A stretch of DNA of 64,000 bases from positions 1 through 64,000 of the forward strand of contig NZ_JADJCO010000004.1 in NCBI RefSeq assembly GCF_016703145.1. Reading direction: 5' to 3'. The first letter of the stretch is position 1. Every line of letters begins with the position of its first letter. Position numbers and translations under genes: made by a program. Under the pieces are notes generated by a model that worked only from the letters and a program-made list of their open reading frames with translations, made no database searches and was not told the origin of the DNA. Positions 9,117 through 16,676 of the stretch are shown piece after piece. Source of the DNA: Ottowia sp. GTDB taxonomy: Bacteria; Pseudomonadota; Gammaproteobacteria; Burkholderiales; Burkholderiaceae_C.

Positions 9117-9193
9117 CCGCCCGGCCGCCCGAAGACGCAAAGACCCCCTCGGGGGGCAGCGAACCTCGCGAAGCGGGGGAGCGTGGGGGCCAC
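9117..9193 (-). repeat. GC-rich intercistronic repeat, copy B (livG-livF gap)
   Basis: The reverse complement reads GCCCCCACGCTCCCCCGCTT, then GCCCCCCGAGGGGG and CGGGCGGCCGGGCGGCG. It is almost the same sequence as 25084-25160. On the plus strand its edge supplies the G-rich tract just ahead of the livF ATG. Confidence 0.85.
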
Positions 9194-9967
9194 ATGAACG
9201 ATGCCCTGCTGCGGCTGCTGAACGTGGAGAGCGCCTACGGCCCCATCAAGGCCATCCGCGGCGTCAGCCTGCAGGTGGCCCGCGGCCAGATCGCCACCGT
9301 GCTGGGCAGCAACGGCGCCGGCAAGACCACCATCCTGAAAACCATCTCCGGCATCATCGATCCGCGCAAGGGCTCGGTCGAGTTCAAGGGGCAGGACATC
9401 ACCGCGAAGGACCCCGCCTTCATCGTGCAGCAGGGCCTGTCCCACGTGCCCGAGGGGCGCGAGGTGTTCCCGCTGCTGTCGGTGAGGGACAACCTGCTGA
9501 TGGGCGCCTACACCCGCCGCGACCGCGACGGCGTGGCGCGCGACATGGAGCAAGTGTTCGCCTACTTCCCGATCCTGAGGGAGCGCGCGGCGCAGGACGC
9601 CGGCCTGCTGTCGGGCGGGCAGCAGCAGATGCTGGCCATCAGCCGGGCGCTGATGGCCGCGCCCGAGCTGATCCTGCTGGACGAGCCCAGCCTGGGCCTG
9701 TCGCCCCGGCTGACCAAGGAGATCTTCGAGATCGTGGTGCGCATCAACCGAGAGCGCGGCACCACCCTCCTGCTGGTCGAGCAGAACGCCAACATGGCCC
9801 TGAACGCCGCCGACCATGGCTACGTGCTGGAAAACGGCCGCATCGTGATGGAGGACACCTGCGCCCGCCTGCGCGAGAAAGAGGACATCAAGGAGTTCTA
9901 CCTCGGCATGAAGGACGCCGGCGTGCGCGGCGAGCGGCGCTGGAAGAAGAAGAAGACCTGGAGATAG
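9194..9967 (+). CDS. livF: LivF-type ATP-binding protein
   Basis: Second ATPase subunit of the liv system. Walker A is GSNGAGKTT at residues 38-46. The signature motif LSGGQQQMLAISRAL and Walker B LILLDEPSLGLS are intact. I chose ATG 9194 (MNDALLRLLNVESAYG, 257 residues) because it gives the normal family N-terminus. The frame is open back to an ATG at 9110 overlapping the livG stop, so a longer form whose first 28 residues come from the repeat is possible. The C-terminus ends in a basic tail (RRWKKKKTWR), unusual but not disruptive. Confidence 0.93.
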   Translation: MNDALLRLLNVESAYGPIKAIRGVSLQVARGQIATVLGSNGAGKTTILKTISGIIDPRKGSVEFKGQDITAKDPAFIVQQGLSHVPEGREVFPLLSVRDNLLMGAYTRRDRDGVARDMEQVFAYFPILRERAAQDAGLLSGGQQQMLAISRALMAAPELILLDEPSLGLSPRLTKEIFEIVVRINRERGTTLLLVEQNANMALNAADHGYVLENGRIVMEDTCARLREKEDIKEFYLGMKDAGVRGERRWKKKKTWR

Positions 9968-9971
9968 ATTC

Positions 9972-11828
9972 GTGTCCAATCTCTGGAACCTCTCGCACAT
10001 CCGCCCACGCCACGATAGCGTGCTGGACGGCGACACCATCCCCGCGATGTTCTGGAACGCCGTGGCGCAGCGCGGCCCCAAGGTCTGGCTGCGCGAGAAA
10101 AAACTGGGCATCTGGCGCAGCTGGAGCTGGGCGCGGACCGGCGAGGCCGTGCGCGAGATCGCCGGCGGACTGATGAGCCTGGGCTTCGCTGCCGGCGACA
10201 CCACGTCCATCCTCTCCAACACCGTGGTGGACTGGGTGCTGGCCGACCTGGCGGTGCTGTCCTGCGGCGGCGTGTCCAACGGCATCTACCCCACCGACGC
10301 GCCCGCGCAGGTGCACTACCTGTGCGAGGACTCGGGCACCAGCGTCCTGTTCGTCGAGGACGACGAGCAGCTCGACAAGGCGCTGGAAGTGCGCGCGCGG
10401 CTGCCGCGCCTGCGCCAGATCGTCGTCTTCGACATGAAGGGCCTGCGCGACCTTCAGGACCCCGGCGTGATCAGCCTGGACGCGCTGCGCGCCCTGGGGC
10501 GCGAGCATCACGCCGCCCACCCCGAGGCGTTGCAGCGCCGCGTGGCCGCCTGCCGGCCGGAGGACCTGGCGATCCTGGTCTACACCTCGGGCACCACCGG
10601 CAAGCCCAAGGGCGCCATGCACACGCACGCCGGGCTGGTGTACACCGCCCGCGGCTACAACACGCTCATCGCCCGCGACGAGACGGACGAATGCATGTGC
10701 TTCCTGCCGCTGTGCCACATCGCCGAGCGCATGGGCGGGGAATACTTCTCGCTCTACACCGGCGCCCGGCTCAACTTCGTCGAGAACCCCGACACCGTGC
10801 CCGAGAACGTGCGCGAGATCGCGCCCACCGTCTTCACCGCCGTGCCGCGCGTGTGGGAGAAGTTCTATTCCGGCGTGATGATCGCCCTGAAGGAAAGCAC
10901 CCCGCTGCAGCGGGCGGTGTACGGCTGGGGCATCGGCGTGGGCCGGCAGATCGCCGAGCACGTGCTGGCCGGCCAGCCGGTGCCGGCGTCGCTGAAAACG
11001 CGCTTTCGCCTGGCGCGCTGGCTGGCGCTGGACAATGTGCGCAAGCTCATCGGCATCCACCGCGCGCGCTTCCTGGTCACCGGCGCGGCGCCGATCTCGC
11101 CCGAGCTGGTCAAGTGGTACCTGTCGCTCGGCGTGCCGATGCTGGAGGTCTGGGGCATGACCGAGACGTGCGGCGCGGCCACCGGCGTGCCGGCGGACCG
11201 CATGCTGCCCGGCTCCATCGGCCCGGCGGCCGGCTTCAACCAAGTGCGGCTCGACCCGGCCACGGGCGAGATCCAGGTGCGCGGCGCCAACGTGTTCAAG
11301 GGCTACCTGAACCAGCCCGGGAAGACGGCGGAGACCTTCGCCGCCGACGGCTGGCTGCGCACCGGCGACGTGGGCACGGTGGACGAAAGCGGGTTCTTCC
11401 GCATCACCGACCGCATGAAGGACATCATCATCACCGCCGGCGGCAAGAACGTCACGCCCAGCGAGCTGGAGAACGAGCTCAAGTTCAGCCCCTACGTCAC
11501 CGACGCGGTGGTGGTCGGCGACGCGCGGCCGTACCTGACGGTGATCGTCATGATCGACCAGGAGAACGTCGAGAAGTACGCCCAGGACCACGACGTGCCC
11601 TTCTCCAACTACGCCAGCCTGACGCGCGCGCCCGAGGTGCAGGCGCTGATCCAGGGCGTGATCGACGAGGTCAACCGCAAGTTCGCCCGCGTGGAGCAGA
11701 TCAAGAAGTTCTTCCTGCTCGACACCCAGCTCAGCGCCGAGGACGAGGAGCTGACCCCCACGATGAAGCTCAAGCGCAAGCTGGTGCAGGCCAAGTACGC
11801 GCCGCAGATCGAGGCCATGTACCGCTGA
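9972..11828 (+). CDS. long-chain-type acyl-CoA ligase (AMP-forming)
   Basis: It activates a carboxylic acid to its CoA thioester by way of an acyl-adenylate. The P-loop YTSGTTGKPKG sits at residues 204-214. The adenylation motif GMTETCG follows near residue 396, then the hinge region (GDVG...DRMKDIIITAGGKNVTPSELE). A Lys-rich C-terminal segment (ELTPTMKLKRK) holds the likely catalytic lysine. At 618 residues it matches the FadD15/long-chain group. The start is GTG at 9972. Lying between livF and a Liv-type binding protein, it suggests that the transporter imports a carboxylate which this enzyme activates; that substrate link is inference. Confidence 0.9.
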   Translation: MSNLWNLSHIRPRHDSVLDGDTIPAMFWNAVAQRGPKVWLREKKLGIWRSWSWARTGEAVREIAGGLMSLGFAAGDTTSILSNTVVDWVLADLAVLSCGGVSNGIYPTDAPAQVHYLCEDSGTSVLFVEDDEQLDKALEVRARLPRLRQIVVFDMKGLRDLQDPGVISLDALRALGREHHAAHPEALQRRVAACRPEDLAILVYTSGTTGKPKGAMHTHAGLVYTARGYNTLIARDETDECMCFLPLCHIAERMGGEYFSLYTGARLNFVENPDTVPENVREIAPTVFTAVPRVWEKFYSGVMIALKESTPLQRAVYGWGIGVGRQIAEHVLAGQPVPASLKTRFRLARWLALDNVRKLIGIHRARFLVTGAAPISPELVKWYLSLGVPMLEVWGMTETCGAATGVPADRMLPGSIGPAAGFNQVRLDPATGEIQVRGANVFKGYLNQPGKTAETFAADGWLRTGDVGTVDESGFFRITDRMKDIIITAGGKNVTPSELENELKFSPYVTDAVVVGDARPYLTVIVMIDQENVEKYAQDHDVPFSNYASLTRAPEVQALIQGVIDEVNRKFARVEQIKKFFLLDTQLSAEDEELTPTMKLKRKLVQAKYAPQIEAMYR

Positions 11829-11912
11829 AGCGCCGCCGCCGTCAGGGTAATCACCGCCGCCGCGCCCGGCGCCGCGTGCACACAATCCGCCATCCACCCA
11901 AGGAGGTCCATC

Positions 11913-13076
11913 ATGCTGCTGAAACACGCTCTCCTCGCCCTGGCCTGCACCTTGGGCGCCGCCGGTCCCGCCGCCGCCCAGACGCAGGGGGTCAGCAAGA
12001 ACGAGATCACGCTGGGCTCCATCCAGGATCTGTCCGGCCCCATCGCGGGTTTCGGCAAGCAGCTGCGCAACGGCATGCAACTGCGCGTGGACGAGATCAA
12101 CGAGCAGGGCGGCGTCAACGGCCGCAAGATCGTGCTCAAGGTCGAGGACTCGGGCTACGACCCCAAGCGCGCCGTGCTGGCGGCGCAGAAGCTCGTCAAC
12201 CAGGACCAGATCTTCGCCATGGTCGGCCACATCGGCACAGCGCAGAACCTGGCCACCTTCCCGGTGCTGTTCGCCAAGAACGTGGTCAGCTTCTTCCCCG
12301 TCACGGCCGCGCGCGAGATGTACGAGCCGCTGCACCGGCTGAAGTACTCCTTCGCCGCCACCTACTACGACCAGATGCGCCAGGCCGTGCCCAGGCTGGT
12401 CAAGGAAAAGGGCGCCAAGAAGGTCTGCACGATCTACCAGGACGACGAGTTCGGGCACGAGGTGGTGCGCGGCGCCGAGGCCGGCCTCAAGACCATGGGC
12501 ATGGAGCTGGCCGAGAAAACCAGCTTCAAGCGCAACGCCACCGACTTCTCCTCGCAGACCGCCCGCATGAAGGCCGCCGGCTGCGACCTGGTGGTGCTGG
12601 GCACCATCATCCGCGAGACCATCGGCGCCATCGCCGAGGCGCGCAAGACGGGCTTTTCGCCCACCTTCCTGGGCTCCAGCGCCGCCTACACGGACCTGAT
12701 CCACAAGCTCGGCGGCAAGGCCATGGACGGCCTCTACGCCACCATGACGGTGCAGAACCCCTACCTCGACGAGGCCTCGCAGCCGCTGCGCTTCTGGGCC
12801 AACAAGTACAAGACCAAGTTCAACGAAGACCCGGCGGTGCTCTCCGCCTACGGCTACATCCTGATGGATGCCTTCATCAAGGGCGCGCAGAAAGCCGGCC
12901 CCGGCCTGACCACCGACAGCTTCGTCAAGGCCATGGACAGCATGACCATCCCGTCCGACATCTTCGGCAACGCCGAGATGACGTTCTCGCCCACCAAGCG
13001 CCTGGGCAGCGACGCCGCGCGCATGTCGCAGCTCCAGGACGGGCGATGGAAGGTGGTGTCCGACTACTTCAAGTGA
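11913..13076 (+). CDS. Liv-type periplasmic substrate-binding protein
   Basis: Periplasmic binding protein (Peripla_BP_6, LivK-like) for the upstream permease. It has a clear Sec signal peptide: MLLKHALLALACTLG, then a PAAAQ cleavage region around residue 23. The mature part starts with the family pattern NEITLGSIQDLSGPIAGFGK and continues through RVDEINEQGGVNGRKI. The length is 387, normal for the family. AAGGAGG lies about ten bases before the ATG at 11913. Being last in the livHMGF-ligase operon, it defines the imported substrate, which cannot be read from sequence alone. Confidence 0.92.
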   Translation: MLLKHALLALACTLGAAGPAAAQTQGVSKNEITLGSIQDLSGPIAGFGKQLRNGMQLRVDEINEQGGVNGRKIVLKVEDSGYDPKRAVLAAQKLVNQDQIFAMVGHIGTAQNLATFPVLFAKNVVSFFPVTAAREMYEPLHRLKYSFAATYYDQMRQAVPRLVKEKGAKKVCTIYQDDEFGHEVVRGAEAGLKTMGMELAEKTSFKRNATDFSSQTARMKAAGCDLVVLGTIIRETIGAIAEARKTGFSPTFLGSSAAYTDLIHKLGGKAMDGLYATMTVQNPYLDEASQPLRFWANKYKTKFNEDPAVLSAYGYILMDAFIKGAQKAGPGLTTDSFVKAMDSMTIPSDIFGNAEMTFSPTKRLGSDAARMSQLQDGRWKVVSDYFK

Positions 13077-13098
13077 AGCCACCGCGCGCCGGCCGGCC

Positions 13099-13119
13099 AG
13101 CCGCCCGCAGGCGGCTTTT
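13099..13119 (+). terminator. intrinsic terminator after the liv operon
   Basis: A perfect 7-bp stem, AGCCGCC (13099-13105) and GGCGGCT (13110-13116), with a 4-base loop is followed by TTTT. It lies 22 bases after the binding-protein stop. Confidence 0.8.
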
Positions 13120-13128
13120 CTGCGGTAT

Positions 13129-13195
13129 TTTTTTGAATATATCAGGCTACATCCCGCATGAGATATGGGCTTTCAGCTATTAATTCCGTAGTATT
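13129..13195 (-). repeat. dispersed 65-bp repeat, copy after the liv operon
   Basis: Minus-strand reading: an AT-rich arm, TTAATAGCT, a middle with CATGCGGG, then TAGCCTGATATATTCAAAA. It lies between the liv terminator and the next gene. Confidence 0.7.
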
Positions 13196-13329
13196 CCGCG
13201 ACACCGAACAGCCCTGGACCGCACGGCGCGCCGCGCGGCGACTGACGGTCGAATGGCCCATTGGCCTACACGGCGCGCACGGGTCCGGCGGTTCAATCGA
13301 CTGGAGAGCAACAGCCTCGGGAGATGGCC

Positions 13330-13797
13330 ATGAAACCCTTCGTCCTCGACGCCACCATGACCAGCCTGGGCGGCGTCTTCTATCCCACGGGCCACGTGTT
13401 CGCCCTGTTTCCGGATGAGGACCGCGCGCGCCAGGCCGCCGCTGCGCTGCATGCAGCGGGCCATGCGGGCGGCATCGCACATGCCAGCCCGGACGTGATC
13501 CTGCAGGAGATCGTGCAGACGCTGGGCACCGCCGACACCCCCCTGCCCTCGGTGGGCGCCGAGGGCGACATGGTGCGCCGGATCGCCGATCTGGCTGGCA
13601 CCGGCCACCATGGCCTGCTGATCGAGATGGCCGGCAAGGACCATGCCGACGCGCTGGTTTCGACCATTGCCGCCCAGGGCGCGGTGGCGGCCTTCCACTA
13701 CCGCGCATTCATCATCGAGGATCTCATCGCCACGCCCTCCCCCGACGGTGCGCAACAGTCCGTGACGGTGGGCACGCACGCGGCGCCCAGGTCCTAG
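13330..13797 (+). CDS. protein of unknown function, possibly stress-related
   Basis: I do not recognise this 155-residue protein with confidence. The start MKPFVLDATMTSLGG at 13330 is preceded by GGGAG at a good distance. It contains FPDEDRARQAAAALHAAG, a pattern seen in small alpha/beta proteins of the general-stress type. There is no signal peptide or membrane helix. It stands alone on the plus strand between the liv operon and the oppositely transcribed acyl-CoA operon. It is followed directly by the 3' end of the ligase gene on the other strand. Confidence 0.65.
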   Translation: MKPFVLDATMTSLGGVFYPTGHVFALFPDEDRARQAAAALHAAGHAGGIAHASPDVILQEIVQTLGTADTPLPSVGAEGDMVRRIADLAGTGHHGLLIEMAGKDHADALVSTIAAQGAVAAFHYRAFIIEDLIATPSPDGAQQSVTVGTHAAPRS

Positions 13798-13850
13798 AGC
13801 ACGCTCGACCACGACCCACCCAGCTGGCGAACGGCAGTGGCTCGCCATCG

Positions 13851-15431
13851 TCAAGCGCTCTCGCGGGCCCAGGCTTGCTCGGCCCAGGGGGCGAACTGCT
13901 GGCGCAGCACGTTCTTCTGCACCTTGCCGGTGGCGGTGGCCGGCAGCGCGTCGACGAAGTGGACCAGCTTGGGCACTTCGAAGCCGCCCAGCTGCTGCCG
14001 GCAGTGCGCCAGCAGCGTGGCCTCGTCCAGGTCGGCGCCGGGCTTCCTGACCACGAAGGCGCACACCGCCTCGGCCCAGCGCGGGTGCGGGAGGCCCAGC
14101 ACCGCCGCACCGGCCACGCCGGGGTGGGCCAGCACCACGGCCTCGACCTTGACGCTGGCCACGTTCTCGCCGCCGGTCTTGATCATGTCCTTCTTGCGGT
14201 CCTTGAACATCAGCTGGCCATCGACCCACATGCCGAGATCGCCCGTGTGGTGCCAGCCGAAGCGCTGCGCCGCCGCCGTCGCCTCGGGGTCCTTGAAGTA
14301 GCCCAGCATGACGTTGGCGCCGCGGTGCACGATCTCGCCCACTTGGCCAGGCGGCAGGAGGCGGCCCTCGTCGTCCATCACCGCCGTCTCGCAGTGGATG
14401 GCCGACACGCCCCAGTAGTTGCCGCCCAGCGCGGGGTGCTCGGCCGGCTTGAAGGTCATGGTGACGGGGTAGATCTCGGTCTGGCCGGTGCCCAGCATCA
14501 GGTTGGGCGTCATGCGCGCGGCGATGGCCTTCAGCAGCGGTTCCGGGACGGGCGCCATGGCGTAGATGCCCTGGCGCACGGTGGTGGGCGCAAAGCCGGG
14601 GTCGGCCAGCAGCGCGGCGTACATCATGGGCAGGCCGAAGAAGATGGTGATGCCCTCGTCCAGGATGGACTGGCGCAGCAGCGCCGGGTCGAAGGCGCGC
14701 GCGATCACCAGGCAGGCGCCGACAGCGCTGGCGTTGGCGGCCAGGCCGTGCTGGGCGCAGTGGAACAGCGGCAGCAGGCACGACACCACGTCGCGCTCGG
14801 TGTAGCCCACGGTGGCCACGTTGCCGGCGATGGCCGTCATCACCGACAGGTGCGAGTGCACCACGCCCTTGGGGTGGCCGGTGGTGCCGCTGGTGTACAT
14901 CAGCAGCGCGGGCTGCTCGCCCTCGATGTCCACCTCGGGCAGCGTGTCCGGCTGGCCGGCCTCGGCCTGCGCCAATGACGGGGCGCCCGGTGCGCCGCCG
15001 CCCAGGGTGACGACGAGCGGCACGCCCAGGGCATGAAGCGCGGCGCCCAGGGCCGGGTCGGCGCGCAGGGCCTCGTCCACCACCACGGCCGACACCTCGG
15101 CGTGGCGCAGGATGTAGTCGATGGCGGCCACGTCCAGCTTGGTGTTGACCGGCACCCACACGTTGCCGGACTTGTGGATGCCGTTGGTGGCCACCACCAT
15201 CTCGGCCGAGTTGCCGCACAGCATGCCGACTTGCCGGCCGCTGCCGATGGCGCCCAGCAGGTGGTGGGCGAAGCGCGAGCTGCGCGCGTCCAGCTCGGCG
15301 TAGTTCAGGCGCACATCGCCATCGACCAGCGCGGGACGATCGCCGAACTTCCGCGCGGTGCGGTGCACCAGGTCGCCCAGCGCCACGCGGCGGATGCGGC
15401 GGCTGGCCTCGGACAGGGGCATGTCGATCAT
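13851..15431 (-). CDS. AMP-forming acyl-CoA synthetase of the acyl-CoA degradation operon
   Basis: It activates an acid to acyl-CoA. The P-loop YTSGTTGHPKG is at residues 179-189. GTGQTEIYPV fills the adenylate-binding position. HHTGDLGMWVDGQLMFKDRKKDMIKTGGENVAS is the hinge region, and PATATGKVQKNVLR carries the catalytic Lys near residue 509. It has 526 residues, the medium-chain/crotonobetaine-type size. It is the last gene of the minus-strand block headed by a TetR regulator and probably supplies the CoA ester used by the upstream dehydrogenases and carboxylase. A dispersed repeat separates it from the upstream dehydrogenase gene. Confidence 0.9.
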   Translation of the reverse strand: MIDMPLSEASRRIRRVALGDLVHRTARKFGDRPALVDGDVRLNYAELDARSSRFAHHLLGAIGSGRQVGMLCGNSAEMVVATNGIHKSGNVWVPVNTKLDVAAIDYILRHAEVSAVVVDEALRADPALGAALHALGVPLVVTLGGGAPGAPSLAQAEAGQPDTLPEVDIEGEQPALLMYTSGTTGHPKGVVHSHLSVMTAIAGNVATVGYTERDVVSCLLPLFHCAQHGLAANASAVGACLVIARAFDPALLRQSILDEGITIFFGLPMMYAALLADPGFAPTTVRQGIYAMAPVPEPLLKAIAARMTPNLMLGTGQTEIYPVTMTFKPAEHPALGGNYWGVSAIHCETAVMDDEGRLLPPGQVGEIVHRGANVMLGYFKDPEATAAAQRFGWHHTGDLGMWVDGQLMFKDRKKDMIKTGGENVASVKVEAVVLAHPGVAGAAVLGLPHPRWAEAVCAFVVRKPGADLDEATLLAHCRQQLGGFEVPKLVHFVDALPATATGKVQKNVLRQQFAPWAEQAWARESA

Positions 15432-15456
15432 GGCGTTGTCTCCTTATGTTGTTTTA

Positions 15457-15522
15457 AAACTATTAATTCGATAGCTACACAGCGTTTATCCATGCCGGCC
15501 AACTGGCAAAAACACTCAAACA
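15457..15522 (+). repeat. dispersed 65-bp repeat, copy supplying the stop of an acyl-CoA dehydrogenase
   Basis: Plus-strand reading: ACTATTAATTCGATAGCTAC, then TTTATCCATGCCGG, then GGCAAAAACACTCAAA. The minus-strand dehydrogenase ends with a TGA (15516-15518) inside this copy. Confidence 0.75.
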
Positions 15523-16676
15523 ATGCCCCATTGGCGGGCCGCCAGCTCCTTCATGATCTCATCGGTGCCGCCGCCGATGGTGAGCACCTTCACCTCGCGG
15601 TAGATCCGCTCGCACACCGTGCCGCGCATGAAACCCATGCCGCCCAGGATCTGCACGCCCGCGTCGGCGCAGAACTGCATGGCCTGCGTGGCGTGGTTCT
15701 TCAACACGCAGACCTCGCCCACCCAGTCGGAGCCGGTGTCGCCGGCGTCGGCGCGCGCGGCCACGTGGTCCAGCCAGGCGGCGGTGGCGCGGATGCGCAT
15801 CTCCATGTCCACCAGCTTGTGGCGGATGGCCTGGTGGCCGGTCAGCGGCTGGCCGAAGGCCTGGCGCTGCCGCGCCCAGGCCAGCGCCTCGTCGTGGCAG
15901 GCCTGGGCAAAACCCAGCGCCGCGGCGGCGATGCCGAAGCGCTCGGCGTTGAAGTTGCCCATGATGGCGCGAAAACCCGCGCCCTCCTCGCCCAGCAGGT
16001 AGCGCGCCGGCACGCGCACGCCGTCGAAGCGCAGGTGCGCGGTGTCGGAGCACTGCCAGCCCATCTTGTCCAGGCGCGTGCGGCCGAGGCCCGCGCTGTC
16101 GCCCGGCACCAGCAGCAGGCTGATGCCGCTGGCGCCACGTCCCTCGCGGGTTCTCACGGCCAGCGTGATCCAGTCGGCCCGCATGCCGGAGGTGATGAAC
16201 ACCTTCTCGCCGTCGATCACATAGTGGTCGCCGTCGCGCCGCGCCGTGGTGCGCAGCGCCGCCACGTCGGAGCCGCCGCCGGGCTCGGTGATCGCCAGCG
16301 CGGCGATGCGCTCGCCCGCCAGCACGGGCGGAATCACCTCGCGCTTCAGGCCGTCGCTGCCCAGCGCCAGCACCGGCGGCAAGCCGATGTTGTGCGACAG
16401 CAGACTGGCCAGCACGCCGCCGGAGGCGCCGTGGCGGCACAGCGCGACCCACAGCGGCAGGCGCAGCGCATGGGGCGCGGGCGTGCCGCCGAATTCTTCC
16501 GGATAGCCCAGGCCCAGCAGGCCCAGCGCCGCCGCGCGGCGGTAGAGCGCGCGCGGGAACTCGCCCGCCGCGTCCCATGCGGTGACGTGCGGCGCGATCT
16601 CGGTGCGCGCGAAGCGCTCGACGGTGGCGGCGAGCTGCGTGCGCGCCTCCCGCAGTTCTTCCGGCGTCTTGCTCAT
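15516..16676 (-). CDS. acyl-CoA dehydrogenase
   Basis: FAD-dependent alpha,beta-dehydrogenation of an acyl-CoA. Family signatures are ITEPGGGSDVAALRTTA (FAD/substrate loop), KVFITSGMRADW and the C-terminal GGMGFMRGTVCERIYREVKVLTIGGGTDEI. The start ATG at 16676 overlaps the carboxylase alpha stop (ATGA), so the two are translationally coupled. It has 386 residues, the normal length. The stop codon falls in a dispersed repeat. With the second dehydrogenase and the carboxylase this fits degradation of a branched or isoprenoid acyl-CoA; which enzyme acts on which intermediate cannot be told from sequence. Confidence 0.92.
   Translation of the reverse strand: MSKTPEELREARTQLAATVERFARTEIAPHVTAWDAAGEFPRALYRRAAALGLLGLGYPEEFGGTPAPHALRLPLWVALCRHGASGGVLASLLSHNIGLPPVLALGSDGLKREVIPPVLAGERIAALAITEPGGGSDVAALRTTARRDGDHYVIDGEKVFITSGMRADWITLAVRTREGRGASGISLLLVPGDSAGLGRTRLDKMGWQCSDTAHLRFDGVRVPARYLLGEEGAGFRAIMGNFNAERFGIAAAALGFAQACHDEALAWARQRQAFGQPLTGHQAIRHKLVDMEMRIRATAAWLDHVAARADAGDTGSDWVGEVCVLKNHATQAMQFCADAGVQILGGMGFMRGTVCERIYREVKVLTIGGGTDEIMKELAARQWGIV

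Noticed and set aside
9888..13082. A very long minus-strand open frame (over 1000 codons) opposite the ligase and binding-protein genes
   Set aside because: It is a GC-bias shadow of two well-identified plus-strand genes and its translation is low-complexity His/Gly/Arg-rich without domains.
10322..13183. A 950-codon plus-strand open frame across the same region
   Set aside because: It crosses the stop and start of two real genes in another frame and has an Arg/Ala/Pro-rich composition typical of a shadow frame.
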